Below, piece after piece: positions 22,351 through 31,602 of a DNA stretch of 64,000 nt. Location: contig NZ_BBYR01000001.1 of the NCBI RefSeq assembly GCF_001293525.1, positions 104,108 through 168,107 on the forward strand. Direction: 5' to 3'. The DNA is from Pseudideonella sakaiensis. Lineage in GTDB: Bacteria; Pseudomonadota; Gammaproteobacteria; Burkholderiales; Burkholderiaceae_C. Positions within the stretch are counted from its first letter, which is position 1. Every line of letters begins with the position of its first letter. Position numbers and translations under genes: made by a program. A model generated the notes under the pieces. It saw only the letters and a list, made by a program, of their open reading frames with translations. It was not told the origin of the DNA and did no database searches.

Positions 22351-23790
22351 ATGCCGAAATTCGTCTTCCTGTGGACCGACGCCGTGCTCTGGGCCCTCGT
22401 GGCCGGCCTGGTGGCGTATGGCTGGCACGTCGCCCGCAGCCCCAACCTGAGGCGCAGCTGGGCCAAGGTGGCCCAGGACCCGACCGGCCTGTGCGCCGGC
22501 CTGGTGCTGGCCCTGTTCGCGCTGGTGACGATGGCCGACAGCGTGCACTTCAGGCGCGCGCTGCCGCCGGCGCCCGGCGCGCCGGCCGATGCACCCGTCT
22601 ACTACGCGACCCAGGCCCAGTCGCTGCTCGACCTGCTGCTGGCCCGGCCGCTGTCCATGCGCGAGACCGATTACTCGGCCCCGCTGGCGGTGGTCGGCTT
22701 CACCAAGCAGGCGATCGAGCGCGACGGGCAGATCGTGCGCGACCACCCGCGGCTGCAGTTCGGCGGTGCGCACCTGAAGGACCCGGCCACCGAGCACCTG
22801 CCGGACCTGCTGGGCCGTGCGGCCGTGGGCGCCGCCGGTGGGGCGCTCGCCTGGCTGCTGGTCGCCGCGGCCGTCGCGGCCGCGCTGCGGCGGCGCCATG
22901 GCGGCTTTGGCGCCGCCTGCCGCGACCTGGCCGCCGACCGCACCGCGCTGCCCTGGCGTGCGGCGCTGGCGACCGTCGCCGTGGTCTGCCTGCTGGTGGG
23001 CCCGGCGATCGCGCTGATGGGCAGCTACCACGTCCTCGGCACCGACCGCACCGGCAACGACGTGCTGGTGCAGGCGCTGAAGAGCGTGCGCACCGCCTTC
23101 GTCATCGGCAGCCTCGCCAGCCTCGCGACCCTGCCGTTCGCGCTCGGGCTGGGCGTGCTGGCGGGCTACTTCCGGGGCTGGGTGGACGAGGTCATCCAGT
23201 ACCTCTACACGCTGCTCAGCTCGGTGCCGAACGTGCTGCTGATCGCGGCCTGCGTGCTGATGGTGCAGGTCTTCCTGGACAAGCACCCCGAGCTGTTCGA
23301 GACCGGCACCGAGCGCTCCGACCTGAAGGTCTTCCTGCTCTGCCTGGTGCTGGGCCTGACCGGCTGGGCCACGCTGTGCCGGCTGGTGCGCGGCGAGACG
23401 CTGAAGCTGCGCGAGCTGGAGTTCGTGCAGGCGGCGACCGCCTTCGGCGTCAGCCCGGCGCGCATCATGTCGCGCCACATCGTGCCCAACGTGATGCACC
23501 TGGTGCTGATCACCACCGTGCTGAACTTTTCCGACCTGATCCTCTACGAGGCGGTGCTGACCTACGTCGGCGTCGGCGTGGACCCGTCGATGAACAGCTT
23601 CGGCGGCATGATCAACCTGTCGCGCAGCGAGATGAGCCGGGACCCGGTGGTGTGGTGGAGCTTCGCGGCGGCCTTCGGCTTCATGGTCACGCTGGTGCTG
23701 GCCGCCAACCTGTTCGCCGACGGCGTCCGCGATGCCTTCGATCCGCGTGCCCGCAGCCTGCGGCCGCGCGTGCGCGCGAGCGTGGCTTGA
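22351..23790 (+). CDS. Peptide ABC transporter permease, OppC/DppC type, extended N-terminus
   Basis: 479 residues from the ATG at 22351; typical OppC proteins are about 300. The second half carries the family pattern: HVLGTDRTGNDVLVQALKSVRTAFVIG, helices, the EAA-like loop LRELEFVQAATAFGVSPARIMSRHIVPN and a final YVGVGVDPSMNSFGGMI. The first about 190 residues add two or more membrane helices and a periplasmic segment not usual in OppC. The extended form occurs together with the long binding protein and fused ATPase in this locus, so it appears to be a distinct importer subtype. It is 53 bp after the first permease. Confidence 0.92.
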   Translation: MPKFVFLWTDAVLWALVAGLVAYGWHVARSPNLRRSWAKVAQDPTGLCAGLVLALFALVTMADSVHFRRALPPAPGAPADAPVYYATQAQSLLDLLLARPLSMRETDYSAPLAVVGFTKQAIERDGQIVRDHPRLQFGGAHLKDPATEHLPDLLGRAAVGAAGGALAWLLVAAAVAAALRRRHGGFGAACRDLAADRTALPWRAALATVAVVCLLVGPAIALMGSYHVLGTDRTGNDVLVQALKSVRTAFVIGSLASLATLPFALGLGVLAGYFRGWVDEVIQYLYTLLSSVPNVLLIAACVLMVQVFLDKHPELFETGTERSDLKVFLLCLVLGLTGWATLCRLVRGETLKLRELEFVQAATAFGVSPARIMSRHIVPNVMHLVLITTVLNFSDLILYEAVLTYVGVGVDPSMNSFGGMINLSRSEMSRDPVVWWSFAAAFGFMVTLVLAANLFADGVRDAFDPRARSLRPRVRASVA

Positions 23791-23804
23791 GTTCGGAGCC
23801 CGCG

Positions 23805-25682
23805 ATGCTGAAGATCGATGAACTGAAGGTGGCGATCGAGGCCGAGGCCGGCCTGGTGCGGGCGATCGATGGCCTGAGCCTGGCGATCGCGCGCGGCGAG
23901 ACCTTTGCGCTGGTCGGCGAGTCCGGCTGCGGCAAGAGCATGACGGCGCTGGCGCTGATGCGCCTGCTGCCGGAGGCCGGGCGGGTCACGCAGGGCCGCA
24001 TCGACGTCGACGAGACCGCCGTGCTGGACCTGCCCGAATGGCGCATGCGCGGCGTGCGCGGCGGCAAGGTGGGCATGATCTTCCAGGAGCCGGGTACCAG
24101 CCTGAACCCGGTGATGCGGGTGGGCGACCAGATCGTCGAGGCGATCGAGGCGCACACCGCGCTGCGCGGGGCCGCGGCCCGGGCGCGGGCGATCGAATGG
24201 CTGGGCCGGGTCGGCATCCCGGAGCCGCAGCGGCGCATCGACGAGTACCCGTTCCGCCTGTCCGGCGGCCAGAAGCAGCGCGTCATGATCGCGATGACGC
24301 TGGCGGCCGAGCCCGACTACGTCGTCGCCGACGAGCCCACGACGGCGCTGGACGTGACGATCCAGGCGCAGATCCTGGACCTGCTGAAGCAGCTCCAGCG
24401 CGAGCGGGGCATGGGGCTGCTGCTGATCACCCACGACCTCGCGGTGGTCTCGGGCATGGCCGACCACGTCGCGCTGATGTACGCGGGCCAGATCGTCGAG
24501 GTGGCGCGCGCGGCTGACTTCTTCGCCGCGCCGCGGCATCCCTATGCGCGGTTGCTGCTGCAGGCGCTGCCCGACGCCGACAAGCGCGGCCAGCCGCTCG
24601 CGGCGATCGCCGGCACCGTGCCCCCGCTCTGGCAGGACTTCGCGGGCTGCCGCTTCGAACCTCGCTGCGACCGCGCCTTCGCGGCCTGCCGGCAGGCGCC
24701 GCCGGCGCTGCGGCCGCTGGCCGGGGGCGGGCACGCGGTGCGCTGCTTCCTCTACGAGCCCGAGGTCGTGGCCGCCTCGGCGTCGGCGCCCGCCGAGCGG
24801 GCACGGGGGCGGGCCCCTGCCGACACCCTGCAGCCGGCGACACCGACGCCGCGCGGCGCACCGGCGGCCGCACCGCTGCTGCGCGTCCAGGACCTGCGGG
24901 TGCGCTTCCCGGTGCGCCGCGGCCTGCTGCAGCGCGAGCAGCCGGGCTTCGTCGCGGTCGACGGCGTGTCCTTCGAGCTTGGCGCCGGCGAGACGCTGGC
25001 GCTGGTCGGCGAATCAGGCTGCGGCAAGACGACCACCGGCAAGGCCATTGTCCAGCTGCTGCGCCGCACGGCGCGCATCGAGGGCCAGGCCTGGTTCGAC
25101 GGGCGCGACCTGTTCACCCTCGAGGGGCCCGACCTGCAGCGCGCGCGCGCGGACGTGCAGATGATCTTCCAGGACCCGTTCGCGTCGCTGAACCCGCGCA
25201 TGCGGGTGCTCGACATCCTCGAGGAGGGCCTGCTCGCGCTCAAGCCCGGGATGCGTGCGCCGGAGCGCCGCCAGCGGCTGGAGCGCCTGGTCGACCGCGT
25301 CGGCCTGCGCCGCGATGCGCTGGAGCGCTACCCGCACGAGTTCTCGGGCGGGCAGCGGCAGCGGCTGGCGATCGCGCGTGCGCTCGCCGTCGAACCGCGG
25401 CTGATCGTCTGCGACGAGCCCACGTCGGCGCTCGACGTCTCGGTGCAGGCGCAGATCCTCAACCTGCTGCGCGAGCTGCAGCAGGAACTGGCGGTGTCCT
25501 ACCTCTTCATCACGCACAACATCGGCGTGGTGGCCTACCTCGCCGAACGCATCGTGGTGATGAACCGCGGCCGGATCGAAGAGCAGGGGCCGACCGGCGA
25601 CGTGCTCGACCGCCCGACCCGCGACTACACGCGCAGCCTGCTGGCGGCGGTGCCGCGGCTGCAGGCGCCGGCCGCCGCCTGA
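23805..25682 (+). CDS. Peptide ABC transporter ATPase, two fused nucleotide-binding domains (OppD-OppF type)
   Basis: 625 residues with two complete ABC modules in one chain. Each has Walker A GESGCGK(S/T), a signature (LSGGQKQR and FSGGQRQR) and Walker B ([11 protein letters not shown] and [11 protein letters not shown]). The C-terminal oligopeptide tail of the first module includes a Cys cluster ([14 protein letters not shown]) of the kind that binds an iron-sulfur cluster in OppD/DppD. A Pro/Ala linker near residue 340 separates the halves. The fused form is like YejF and GsiA. It is 14 bp after the permease gene and completes the importer. Confidence 0.95.
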   Translation: MLKIDELKVAIEAEAGLVRAIDGLSLAIARGETFALVGESGCGKSMTALALMRLLPEAGRVTQGRIDVDETAVLDLPEWRMRGVRGGKVGMIFQEPGTSLNPVMRVGDQIVEAIEAHTALRGAAARARAIEWLGRVGIPEPQRRIDEYPFRLSGGQKQRVMIAMTLAAEPDYVVADEPTTALDVTIQAQILDLLKQLQRERGMGLLLITHDLAVVSGMADHVALMYAGQIVEVARAADFFAAPRHPYARLLLQALPDADKRGQPLAAIAGTVPPLWQDFAGCRFEPRCDRAFAACRQAPPALRPLAGGGHAVRCFLYEPEVVAASASAPAERARGRAPADTLQPATPTPRGAPAAAPLLRVQDLRVRFPVRRGLLQREQPGFVAVDGVSFELGAGETLALVGESGCGKTTTGKAIVQLLRRTARIEGQAWFDGRDLFTLEGPDLQRARADVQMIFQDPFASLNPRMRVLDILEEGLLALKPGMRAPERRQRLERLVDRVGLRRDALERYPHEFSGGQRQRLAIARALAVEPRLIVCDEPTSALDVSVQAQILNLLRELQQELAVSYLFITHNIGVVAYLAERIVVMNRGRIEEQGPTGDVLDRPTRDYTRSLLAAVPRLQAPAAA

Positions 25683-25955
25683 CGCGCGGCGGGCCGGTGC
25701 AGGGCCGGGCGGCGCCGTCAGGCGCGGCCCGGTGCACCCCCCAAGGTCGAGGGGGGCTCCGGTGCGCCAGGCTGGGGCGCGGCGCCGCCCGGCGTGGCTC
25801 AAGTCAGGAATACCCTAGCCTGCGCCCGCACCACGGCTGAACACAATCCCGGAACGTAACTTTGCGTGGGCGTCATGCGCACGTCACGAACGGCACGGCC
25901 TTTGCTCGCCACCGCGGTTCACGACACCCACGTTCAACCACTTTCCGGGGGATCC

Positions 25956-28670
25956 ATGTTCCAGAAGAAAGCCATCAGCGCCGCCGCCGCGCTGGCGCTC
26001 TGCTCGCTCGGCCTGACAGCCGAGGTTGCCTGGGCGCAACAGGCGCAGACGCTCGAGCGGGTCGAGATCACCGGCTCGGCGCTGCGCCGGGTCGATGCCG
26101 AGACCGCGCTGCCCGTGACGGTGATCAAGGTCGATGACCTGATCAAGCAGGGCGTCACCTCGGCCGAGGGTGCGATGGCCCGGATTGCCGCCAACCAGTC
26201 GAGCTTCGGCACCAGCCGCTCGATCGGCGGCACCACCGGCGGCAAGGCCGAGGCCGACCTGCGCGGCCTGAACGGCCCGACCGGCGGCAGCGCGGGCAAG
26301 ACCCTGGTGCTGCTGAACGGCCGCCGGCTGTCCAACCACCCCTTCGACGCCGCGGCGGTCGACCTGAACTCGATCCCGCTGGCCGCGGTCGACCGGATCG
26401 AGGTGCTGCGCGACGGCGCCTCCTCGCTGTACGGCACGGACGCGATCGGCGGCGTGATCAACTTCGTGCTGAAGCGCGACTACCGCGGCCTCGAGGTGGG
26501 CTTCGAGAAGCAGGCGCCGCGGCAGGCCGGTGGCGACACCACCCGCTTCAACCTGACCGGCGGCTTCGGCTCGCTGAGCGAGAACCGCTTCAACATCCTC
26601 GCCTCGGTGGACATCCGCAAGCAGGACGTGCTGGAGGCCGCGCAGCGCAAGTTCGCCGCCACCGGCGTGCTGCAGGGCAACGTGGTCGCCGGCACCAGCG
26701 GCTCCAGCTTCCCCGGCGACGTGGGCGGCTTCGAGCCCTCGCTGCCGAACTGCAACCCGCCGTCGTCGATCCCGAACCCGGCCGGCACCGCCTGCCGCTA
26801 CGACTTCACCCGCGACATCGACCTGATCCCCGAGAACAAGCAGGTCACCGGCGTCGTCAAGGGCACCTTCGCGATCGCGCCCGAGCACACCGTCTCGCTG
26901 GAGGCGCTGAGCTCGAAGAACACCACCACCTCGCGCGTCGCGCCGTCGCCGGTCAGCCACCTGATCCCGGCATCGAGCCCCTTCTACCCGGCTGGCGCCC
27001 CGCGCGAGGACATCCCGAACCTGCTCAGCAACGACCCGAACGCCACCGTGCCGGGCGGCGTCGTCAACTGGCGGCAGGTGCCCGCGGGCAAGCGCACCAG
27101 CGGCAACGAAACCACGGCCGACCGCGTGGTCCTGGAGTTCCAGGGCACGGTCGGCACCTGGGATTACCGCGCCGCCGCCGGCACTGCGCGCAGCAAGACC
27201 ACCGAGTCGGTCAAGCTGGGCTACGTGAACGACGACATCATGCAGGACGGCATCTTCCGCGGGATCATCAACCCCTTCGGCCCGCAGACGGCCGCTGGCG
27301 CCGCCTTCATCGACACCGCCCAGGTGCGCGACGTCGTCGCGATCGGCAAGAACCAGGTCGATTTCGTCGACGCCCGCGTCACGACCGACCTGATGCAGAT
27401 GGCCGCCGGCCCGCTGGCGCTGGCGATCGGCGCCGAGTACCGCCGCGAGAAGTCCAACTTCGAGAACCTGCCGATCACCGGCTCCCTCGGCAGCCTGGGC
27501 CTGGACCCGGATGCCGACACCGCCGGCAGTCGCAAGGTGAGCGCCGTCTACGCCGAGCTCGGCGTGCCCGTCGTGAAGGGCCTGGACCTGACGCTCTCCG
27601 GCCGCTACGACAAGTACAGTGACTTCGGCAGCAGCTTCAACCCGAAGATCGGCCTGCGCTACCAGCCGTCGCGCCAGGTGCTCGTCCGCGGCTCCGTCAA
27701 CACCGGCTTCCGCGCGCCGTCGCTGTACGAGATCTACCAGCCGGCCTCGCTGACCTTCACCACCGACAACTACGACGACCCGCTGCTGTGCCCGGGCGGC
27801 ACGGCGGTGCCGGGCGCCTCGGCCGGCGCGGTCTGCGGCCAGCAGGTGCTGCGCCGCGTCGGCGGCCCGGTCGGCGCCGGCAAGCCGTCCAGCACGCTCG
27901 AGCCGGAGAAGTCCAAGACCTTCAGCGCCGGTATCGTCTTCGATCCGACGCCGCAGATGACCTTCAGCGTCGACGTGTGGAGCGTGTCGATCCGCAACCT
28001 GATCAACAACCTGCCCGAGCAGGCGGTGTTCGGTGACCCGACCAAGTACGCCGGCCGCTTCGTCCGCTGCAGCCAGCTGCCGCAGACCGCCGGCCCCGGC
28101 ATCGACCGCACCGACATCGACGTCTGCCTGAACCGCGCCTTCGACCCGATCGCCTACATCGACGTGCCGAGCGAGAACCTCGGCGAGCTGAAGACGCGCG
28201 GCATCGACCTGACCGCGGCCTGGCGCTCGTCGCCGTCGCCGATGGGCGTGTTCGGCGTGTCGATGGACGGCACCTACATCCACACCTACAAGTACCAGCG
28301 CGAGAAGAACGGCGCCTACATCAGCGCGACCGGCCGCTACTCCGACTCGGCGCCGGTCTTCCGCTGGCAGCACACGCTGAACGCCAGCTGGACCCAGGGC
28401 CCGTGGAGCGTCATCCTCGGCCAGCGCTTCCGCGGCGGCTACACCGACCAGGACGGCGTGAACAAGGTCGGCGACTATGCGCTGTGGGACCTGTCGGCAT
28501 CGTGGAGCGGCATCAAGGGCCTGACCGTCGGCGCGGGCATCGCGAACCTGTTCGACAAGGACCCGCCGCTGTCGGTGCAGACGACCACCTTCCAGCGCGG
28601 CTTCGACCCGCGCTACACCGACCCGGTCGGTCGTTCGCTGCGCCTGCGCCTGAACTACAAGTTCTTCTGA
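25956..28670 (+). CDS. TonB-dependent outer-membrane receptor
   Basis: 904 residues. The ATG at 25956 has a purine-rich GGGGGA site and starts a signal peptide cleaved near AWA-QQ (residue 28). VEITGS lies where the TonB box is expected. The plug domain (about 40-170) contains LLNGRRLSNHPF and IPLAAVDRIEVLRDGASSLYGTDAIGGVINFVLKRD. The rest is a 22-strand beta-barrel ending in Phe, as outer-membrane proteins need. No Fur box is visible upstream, and its general look (many Gly/Thr loops, no siderophore-receptor features) fits a carbohydrate or peptide ligand as well as a metal chelate. It precedes the TonB and Exb genes. The 273-bp gap before it shows no other gene. Confidence 0.95.
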   Translation: MFQKKAISAAAALALCSLGLTAEVAWAQQAQTLERVEITGSALRRVDAETALPVTVIKVDDLIKQGVTSAEGAMARIAANQSSFGTSRSIGGTTGGKAEADLRGLNGPTGGSAGKTLVLLNGRRLSNHPFDAAAVDLNSIPLAAVDRIEVLRDGASSLYGTDAIGGVINFVLKRDYRGLEVGFEKQAPRQAGGDTTRFNLTGGFGSLSENRFNILASVDIRKQDVLEAAQRKFAATGVLQGNVVAGTSGSSFPGDVGGFEPSLPNCNPPSSIPNPAGTACRYDFTRDIDLIPENKQVTGVVKGTFAIAPEHTVSLEALSSKNTTTSRVAPSPVSHLIPASSPFYPAGAPREDIPNLLSNDPNATVPGGVVNWRQVPAGKRTSGNETTADRVVLEFQGTVGTWDYRAAAGTARSKTTESVKLGYVNDDIMQDGIFRGIINPFGPQTAAGAAFIDTAQVRDVVAIGKNQVDFVDARVTTDLMQMAAGPLALAIGAEYRREKSNFENLPITGSLGSLGLDPDADTAGSRKVSAVYAELGVPVVKGLDLTLSGRYDKYSDFGSSFNPKIGLRYQPSRQVLVRGSVNTGFRAPSLYEIYQPASLTFTTDNYDDPLLCPGGTAVPGASAGAVCGQQVLRRVGGPVGAGKPSSTLEPEKSKTFSAGIVFDPTPQMTFSVDVWSVSIRNLINNLPEQAVFGDPTKYAGRFVRCSQLPQTAGPGIDRTDIDVCLNRAFDPIAYIDVPSENLGELKTRGIDLTAAWRSSPSPMGVFGVSMDGTYIHTYKYQREKNGAYISATGRYSDSAPVFRWQHTLNASWTQGPWSVILGQRFRGGYTDQDGVNKVGDYALWDLSASWSGIKGLTVGAGIANLFDKDPPLSVQTTTFQRGFDPRYTDPVGRSLRLRLNYKFF

Positions 28671-28682
28671 CGCCAGCGCCGC

Positions 28683-28708
28683 GCCGGCCCCCGGCACCGG
28701 GGGCCGGC
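28683..28708. repeat. Strong inverted repeat after the receptor gene
   Basis: GCCGGCCCCCGG (28683-28694) and CCGGGGGCCGGC (28697-28708) are perfect inverted copies 12 bp after the receptor stop. There is no U-tract. It could stop transcription or protect the mRNA 3' end. A TAGAAT -10 element (28843-28848), with a weak TTCGGA 17 bp upstream, probably starts a separate tonB transcript. Confidence 0.5.
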
Positions 28709-28923
28709 CGCCGGCATCCGCAGCCCTGCCCGGCGTGGTGCAGGCCGTTCGGGCATTGCACTTGCTCCGGCATCGGGGCACCCGGGTTCATCGGGCCGGA
28801 GGCGCCGGCAGGGGCGCTCTTCGGACGCCCCGTTCATTTCCTTAGAATGCGCGCCGCGCGGGTCACGAGCCCTCGACACGGCGATACTCACTTTTTCACT
28901 CTCCCTGCTGGAGACCCCAGGTC

Positions 28924-29613
28924 ATGGATTTTTCCCGTCGACAAGCGGACCCGCGCCGTCACATGGTGGGGATCACGGTTGTCATCCTGTTCCACGTCCT
29001 GCTGGTGTACGCCCTCGTCACCGGCCTGGCGAAGAAGGTGGTCCAGGTCGTGGTGGCCCCGATCGAGACCAAGGTGATCGAGGAGGTCAAGAAGCCTCCG
29101 CCGCCGCCGGAGGTGGTCGTGCCGCCGCCGCCGAAGCTCGAGGCGCCGCCGCCGCCCTTCATCCCGCCGCCCGAGGTGCAGATCACCGCGCCGCCGCCGC
29201 CGCAGCCGACCATCACGGCGACCACGCCGACGCCGCCGCCGGCCCCGGTCGTCATCGCGCCGGCGCCGCCGGTGCAGGCGCCGCCGGCCCCGGTCGCGCC
29301 GCCGGCGCCGCCCGCGCCGGCACCGAAGCCGGCCGGGCCGATCGCCGCCGGCGTGGCCTGCAGCAAGATGCAGGTGCCCGAGATGCCGGCCGTGAACACG
29401 GACGTGCAGGGCAGCCTGTTCGTGATCGCGACCGTCAAGGGCGGTCGCGTCACCGACGTGCAGATCGAACGCAACACCTTGCGCGGCGTCGCCGACCGCC
29501 GGGCCATGCGGTCCTTCATCAGCTCCGTCGAGACGGCGATGAAGGAAGGCTATGTCTGCGCCGGCGACAACGTCCAGATCCGGCAGGAATTCGCCTTCGA
29601 CATCAAGAACTGA
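28924..29613 (+). CDS. tonB: Energy transducer TonB
   Basis: 229 residues. An N-terminal membrane anchor (about 14-36) follows a short basic cytoplasmic tail. A long Pro-rich periplasmic spacer (about 55-140, many PPPP and PAP runs) follows, then the C-terminal receptor-binding domain (about 145-229) with QGSLFVIATVKGGRVTDVQIERNTL. It transmits the proton-motive force from ExbB/ExbD to outer-membrane receptors such as the one just upstream. Confidence 0.95.
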   Translation: MDFSRRQADPRRHMVGITVVILFHVLLVYALVTGLAKKVVQVVVAPIETKVIEEVKKPPPPPEVVVPPPPKLEAPPPPFIPPPEVQITAPPPPQPTITATTPTPPPAPVVIAPAPPVQAPPAPVAPPAPPAPAPKPAGPIAAGVACSKMQVPEMPAVNTDVQGSLFVIATVKGGRVTDVQIERNTLRGVADRRAMRSFISSVETAMKEGYVCAGDNVQIRQEFAFDIKN

Positions 29614-29776
29614 CGCACCGAGCGCGGCGGCCTGCCGCGCACCGACCCCTCACCCGCGAAATCCCCGCGCGGTCACTCGTCCGGGCGCCCGATGGCGCCG
29701 ACGGCGACCGCGTCGCCGCCCACGAGGCGCGGGGCCCCTTCATACCCACCCACTTGTGCTACCCGCAGGAACGTCC

Positions 29777-30622
29777 ATGATCCTCCACCGCCTGTTCTCC
29801 CTCGTCGCCGCAGCGGCCCTGGCCGCCGGCCTGATGCTGCCGGCCCACACCGCGTACGCGCAGCCGGCCGACGCGGCCTCGGCCTCCCAGTCGACCGCCG
29901 CCCCGGCGGACACGGCGGCCCCGGCCGCGCCGGCCGCCCCGGCCCCGGCGACCGACGCGATCGAGAACCCCTACGGCCTGCAGGCGCTGTGGACGCAGAG
30001 CGACTTCGTCGCGAAGGGCGTGCTGGTGATCATGGTGCTGATGAGCATGGGCAGCTGGTACATCATCATCACCAAGCTCTGGGAGAGCATGAAGGTCACG
30101 CGCGAGGGCCGCACGGCGCGCGCCTCGTTCTTCAAGGCAGCCAATCTGCAGGCCGGCGCCGCGGCGCTGAAGGAGGGCTCGGCCTACCGCTACATCGCCG
30201 ACACCGGCATCTCGGCCGGTGAACACCACGAGGGCGAGCTGACCGAGAACATCGACCGCAACACCTGGGTCACGATGAGCGTCGAGCGGGCGGTCGGCGA
30301 GGTGCAGTCCCGCCTGCAGGACGGGCTGGCCTTCCTCGCCACCGTCGGTTCGACGGCGCCCTTCATCGGCCTGTTCGGTACCGTCTGGGGCATCTACCAC
30401 GCGCTGACCGCGATCGGCATCGCCGGCCAGGCCTCGATCGACAAGGTCGCCGGCCCCGTCGGCGAGGCGCTGATCATGACCGCCATCGGCCTGGCCGTGG
30501 CCGTGCCGGCGGTGCTGGGCTACAACTGGCTGGTGCGCCGCAACAAGATGACCATGGACTCGGTGCGCGGCTTCGCCGCCGACCTGCACGGCGTGCTGAT
30601 GGGCGCCAAGCAGGCCCGTTGA
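29777..30622 (+). CDS. exbB: Biopolymer transport protein ExbB
   Basis: 281 residues, ATG at 29777 after AGGA. It has a cleavable-looking signal peptide (to about residue 28), an Ala/Pro/Thr-rich periplasmic stretch and then the MotA/TolQ/ExbB core with three membrane helices. The core includes LATVGSTAPFIGLFGTVWGIYHAL and GEALIMTAIGLAVAVPAVLGYNWLVRR. Signal-bearing ExbB proteins of this length are common in betaproteobacteria. With ExbD it forms the proton channel that energises TonB. It is 163 bp after tonB. Confidence 0.95.
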   Translation: MILHRLFSLVAAAALAAGLMLPAHTAYAQPADAASASQSTAAPADTAAPAAPAAPAPATDAIENPYGLQALWTQSDFVAKGVLVIMVLMSMGSWYIIITKLWESMKVTREGRTARASFFKAANLQAGAAALKEGSAYRYIADTGISAGEHHEGELTENIDRNTWVTMSVERAVGEVQSRLQDGLAFLATVGSTAPFIGLFGTVWGIYHALTAIGIAGQASIDKVAGPVGEALIMTAIGLAVAVPAVLGYNWLVRRNKMTMDSVRGFAADLHGVLMGAKQAR

Positions 30623-30721
30623 TGCCGAACGCGAGCCCGTCTCGCTCCCGCCCCCCGCAGGGGCGCCCCGCGGCGATCCGGAGCAGCCGGGTCGCGCGCG
30701 TCGCTTGACCAAGGAAACGCC

Positions 30722-31147
30722 ATGGCCATGAGCATGGGCTCCGGCGGCGACGAGGACGAAGTCGTCTCCACCATCAACACCACGCCGCTGGTCGACGTGA
30801 TGCTGGTGCTGCTGATCATCTTCCTGATCACCATCCCGGTGGTGGTGCAGACCGTCCCCGTCAAGCTGCCCAACGAAACCAACATCGCGCGCCAGACCAA
30901 GCCCGAGAACATCGAGATCGCCGTCAACAAGGACGGCGACGTGTTCTGGAACGCCAAGCTGGTGCCCGACAGCAATGCGCTGTTCGAGAAGCTGAAGGAG
31001 ATCGCGGTGCTGAACCCGCAGCCCGAGGTCCACATCCGCGGCGACCAGAACGCGCGCTACGAGTCGATCGGGCGCGTGATGTACCAGTGCCAGCGGGCCT
31101 CGATCCTGAAGGTCAGCTTCGTCACCGAGCCGCCGCCGAAGGGCTGA
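30722..31147 (+). CDS. exbD: Biopolymer transport protein ExbD, first copy
   Basis: 141 residues with one membrane helix. INTTPLVDVMLVLLIIFLITIPVV contains the essential membrane Asp of ExbD/TolR proteins. The periplasmic domain follows and ends in a short KG tail. It starts about 100 bp after exbB and is followed 19 bp later by a second exbD. An alternative ATG two codons downstream is possible. Confidence 0.95.
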   Translation: MAMSMGSGGDEDEVVSTINTTPLVDVMLVLLIIFLITIPVVVQTVPVKLPNETNIARQTKPENIEIAVNKDGDVFWNAKLVPDSNALFEKLKEIAVLNPQPEVHIRGDQNARYESIGRVMYQCQRASILKVSFVTEPPPKG

Positions 31148-31166
31148 CCGGTCCAAAGGAAACACC

Positions 31167-31598
31167 ATGGGAATGAACATCGGCTCGGGCGGCGGCTCGG
31201 GCGAACCGGAACCGATGATGGACATCAACACCACGCCGCTGATCGACGTGATGCTGGTGCTCATCATCATGCTGATCATCACGATCCCGATCCAGCTGCA
31301 TTCGGTGAACCTGAACATGCCGACCGGCACGCCGCCGCCGCCGACCAAGGACCCGGTCGTGATCACGATCGACGTCGACTTCGACGGCACCGTGCTGTGG
31401 AACGGCGAGGCGCTGGCGGACCGTGCGGCGCTCGAGGCGAAACTGCAGAACGTCGCCGCGGAACCCGACCAGCCCGAGGTGCATCTGAGACCGAACAAGC
31501 TCGTCGAGTACAAGTCGGTGGCGATGGTGATGGCCAGCGCCCAGCGCCTGGGCGTGACCAAGCTCGGCATCGTCGGCAACGAGCAGTTCGTCAAGTGA
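31167..31598 (+). CDS. exbD: Biopolymer transport protein ExbD, second copy
   Basis: 143 residues. The single helix MDINTTPLIDVMLVLIIMLIITIPIQ has the conserved Asp. The periplasmic domain is related to the first copy but clearly diverged, so this is an old duplication and not a recent one. Tandem ExbD genes are seen in TonB systems where a heteromeric ExbD pair is assumed. It ends 4 bp before the TPR gene, indicating one transcript. Confidence 0.94.
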   Translation: MGMNIGSGGGSGEPEPMMDINTTPLIDVMLVLIIMLIITIPIQLHSVNLNMPTGTPPPPTKDPVVITIDVDFDGTVLWNGEALADRAALEAKLQNVAAEPDQPEVHLRPNKLVEYKSVAMVMASAQRLGVTKLGIVGNEQFVK

Positions 31599-31602
31599 TC
31601 GG

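Noticed and set aside
30722..31598. Tandem exbD genes as a recent duplication or assembly error
   Set aside because: The two proteins differ along most of their length, so they are old paralogues.
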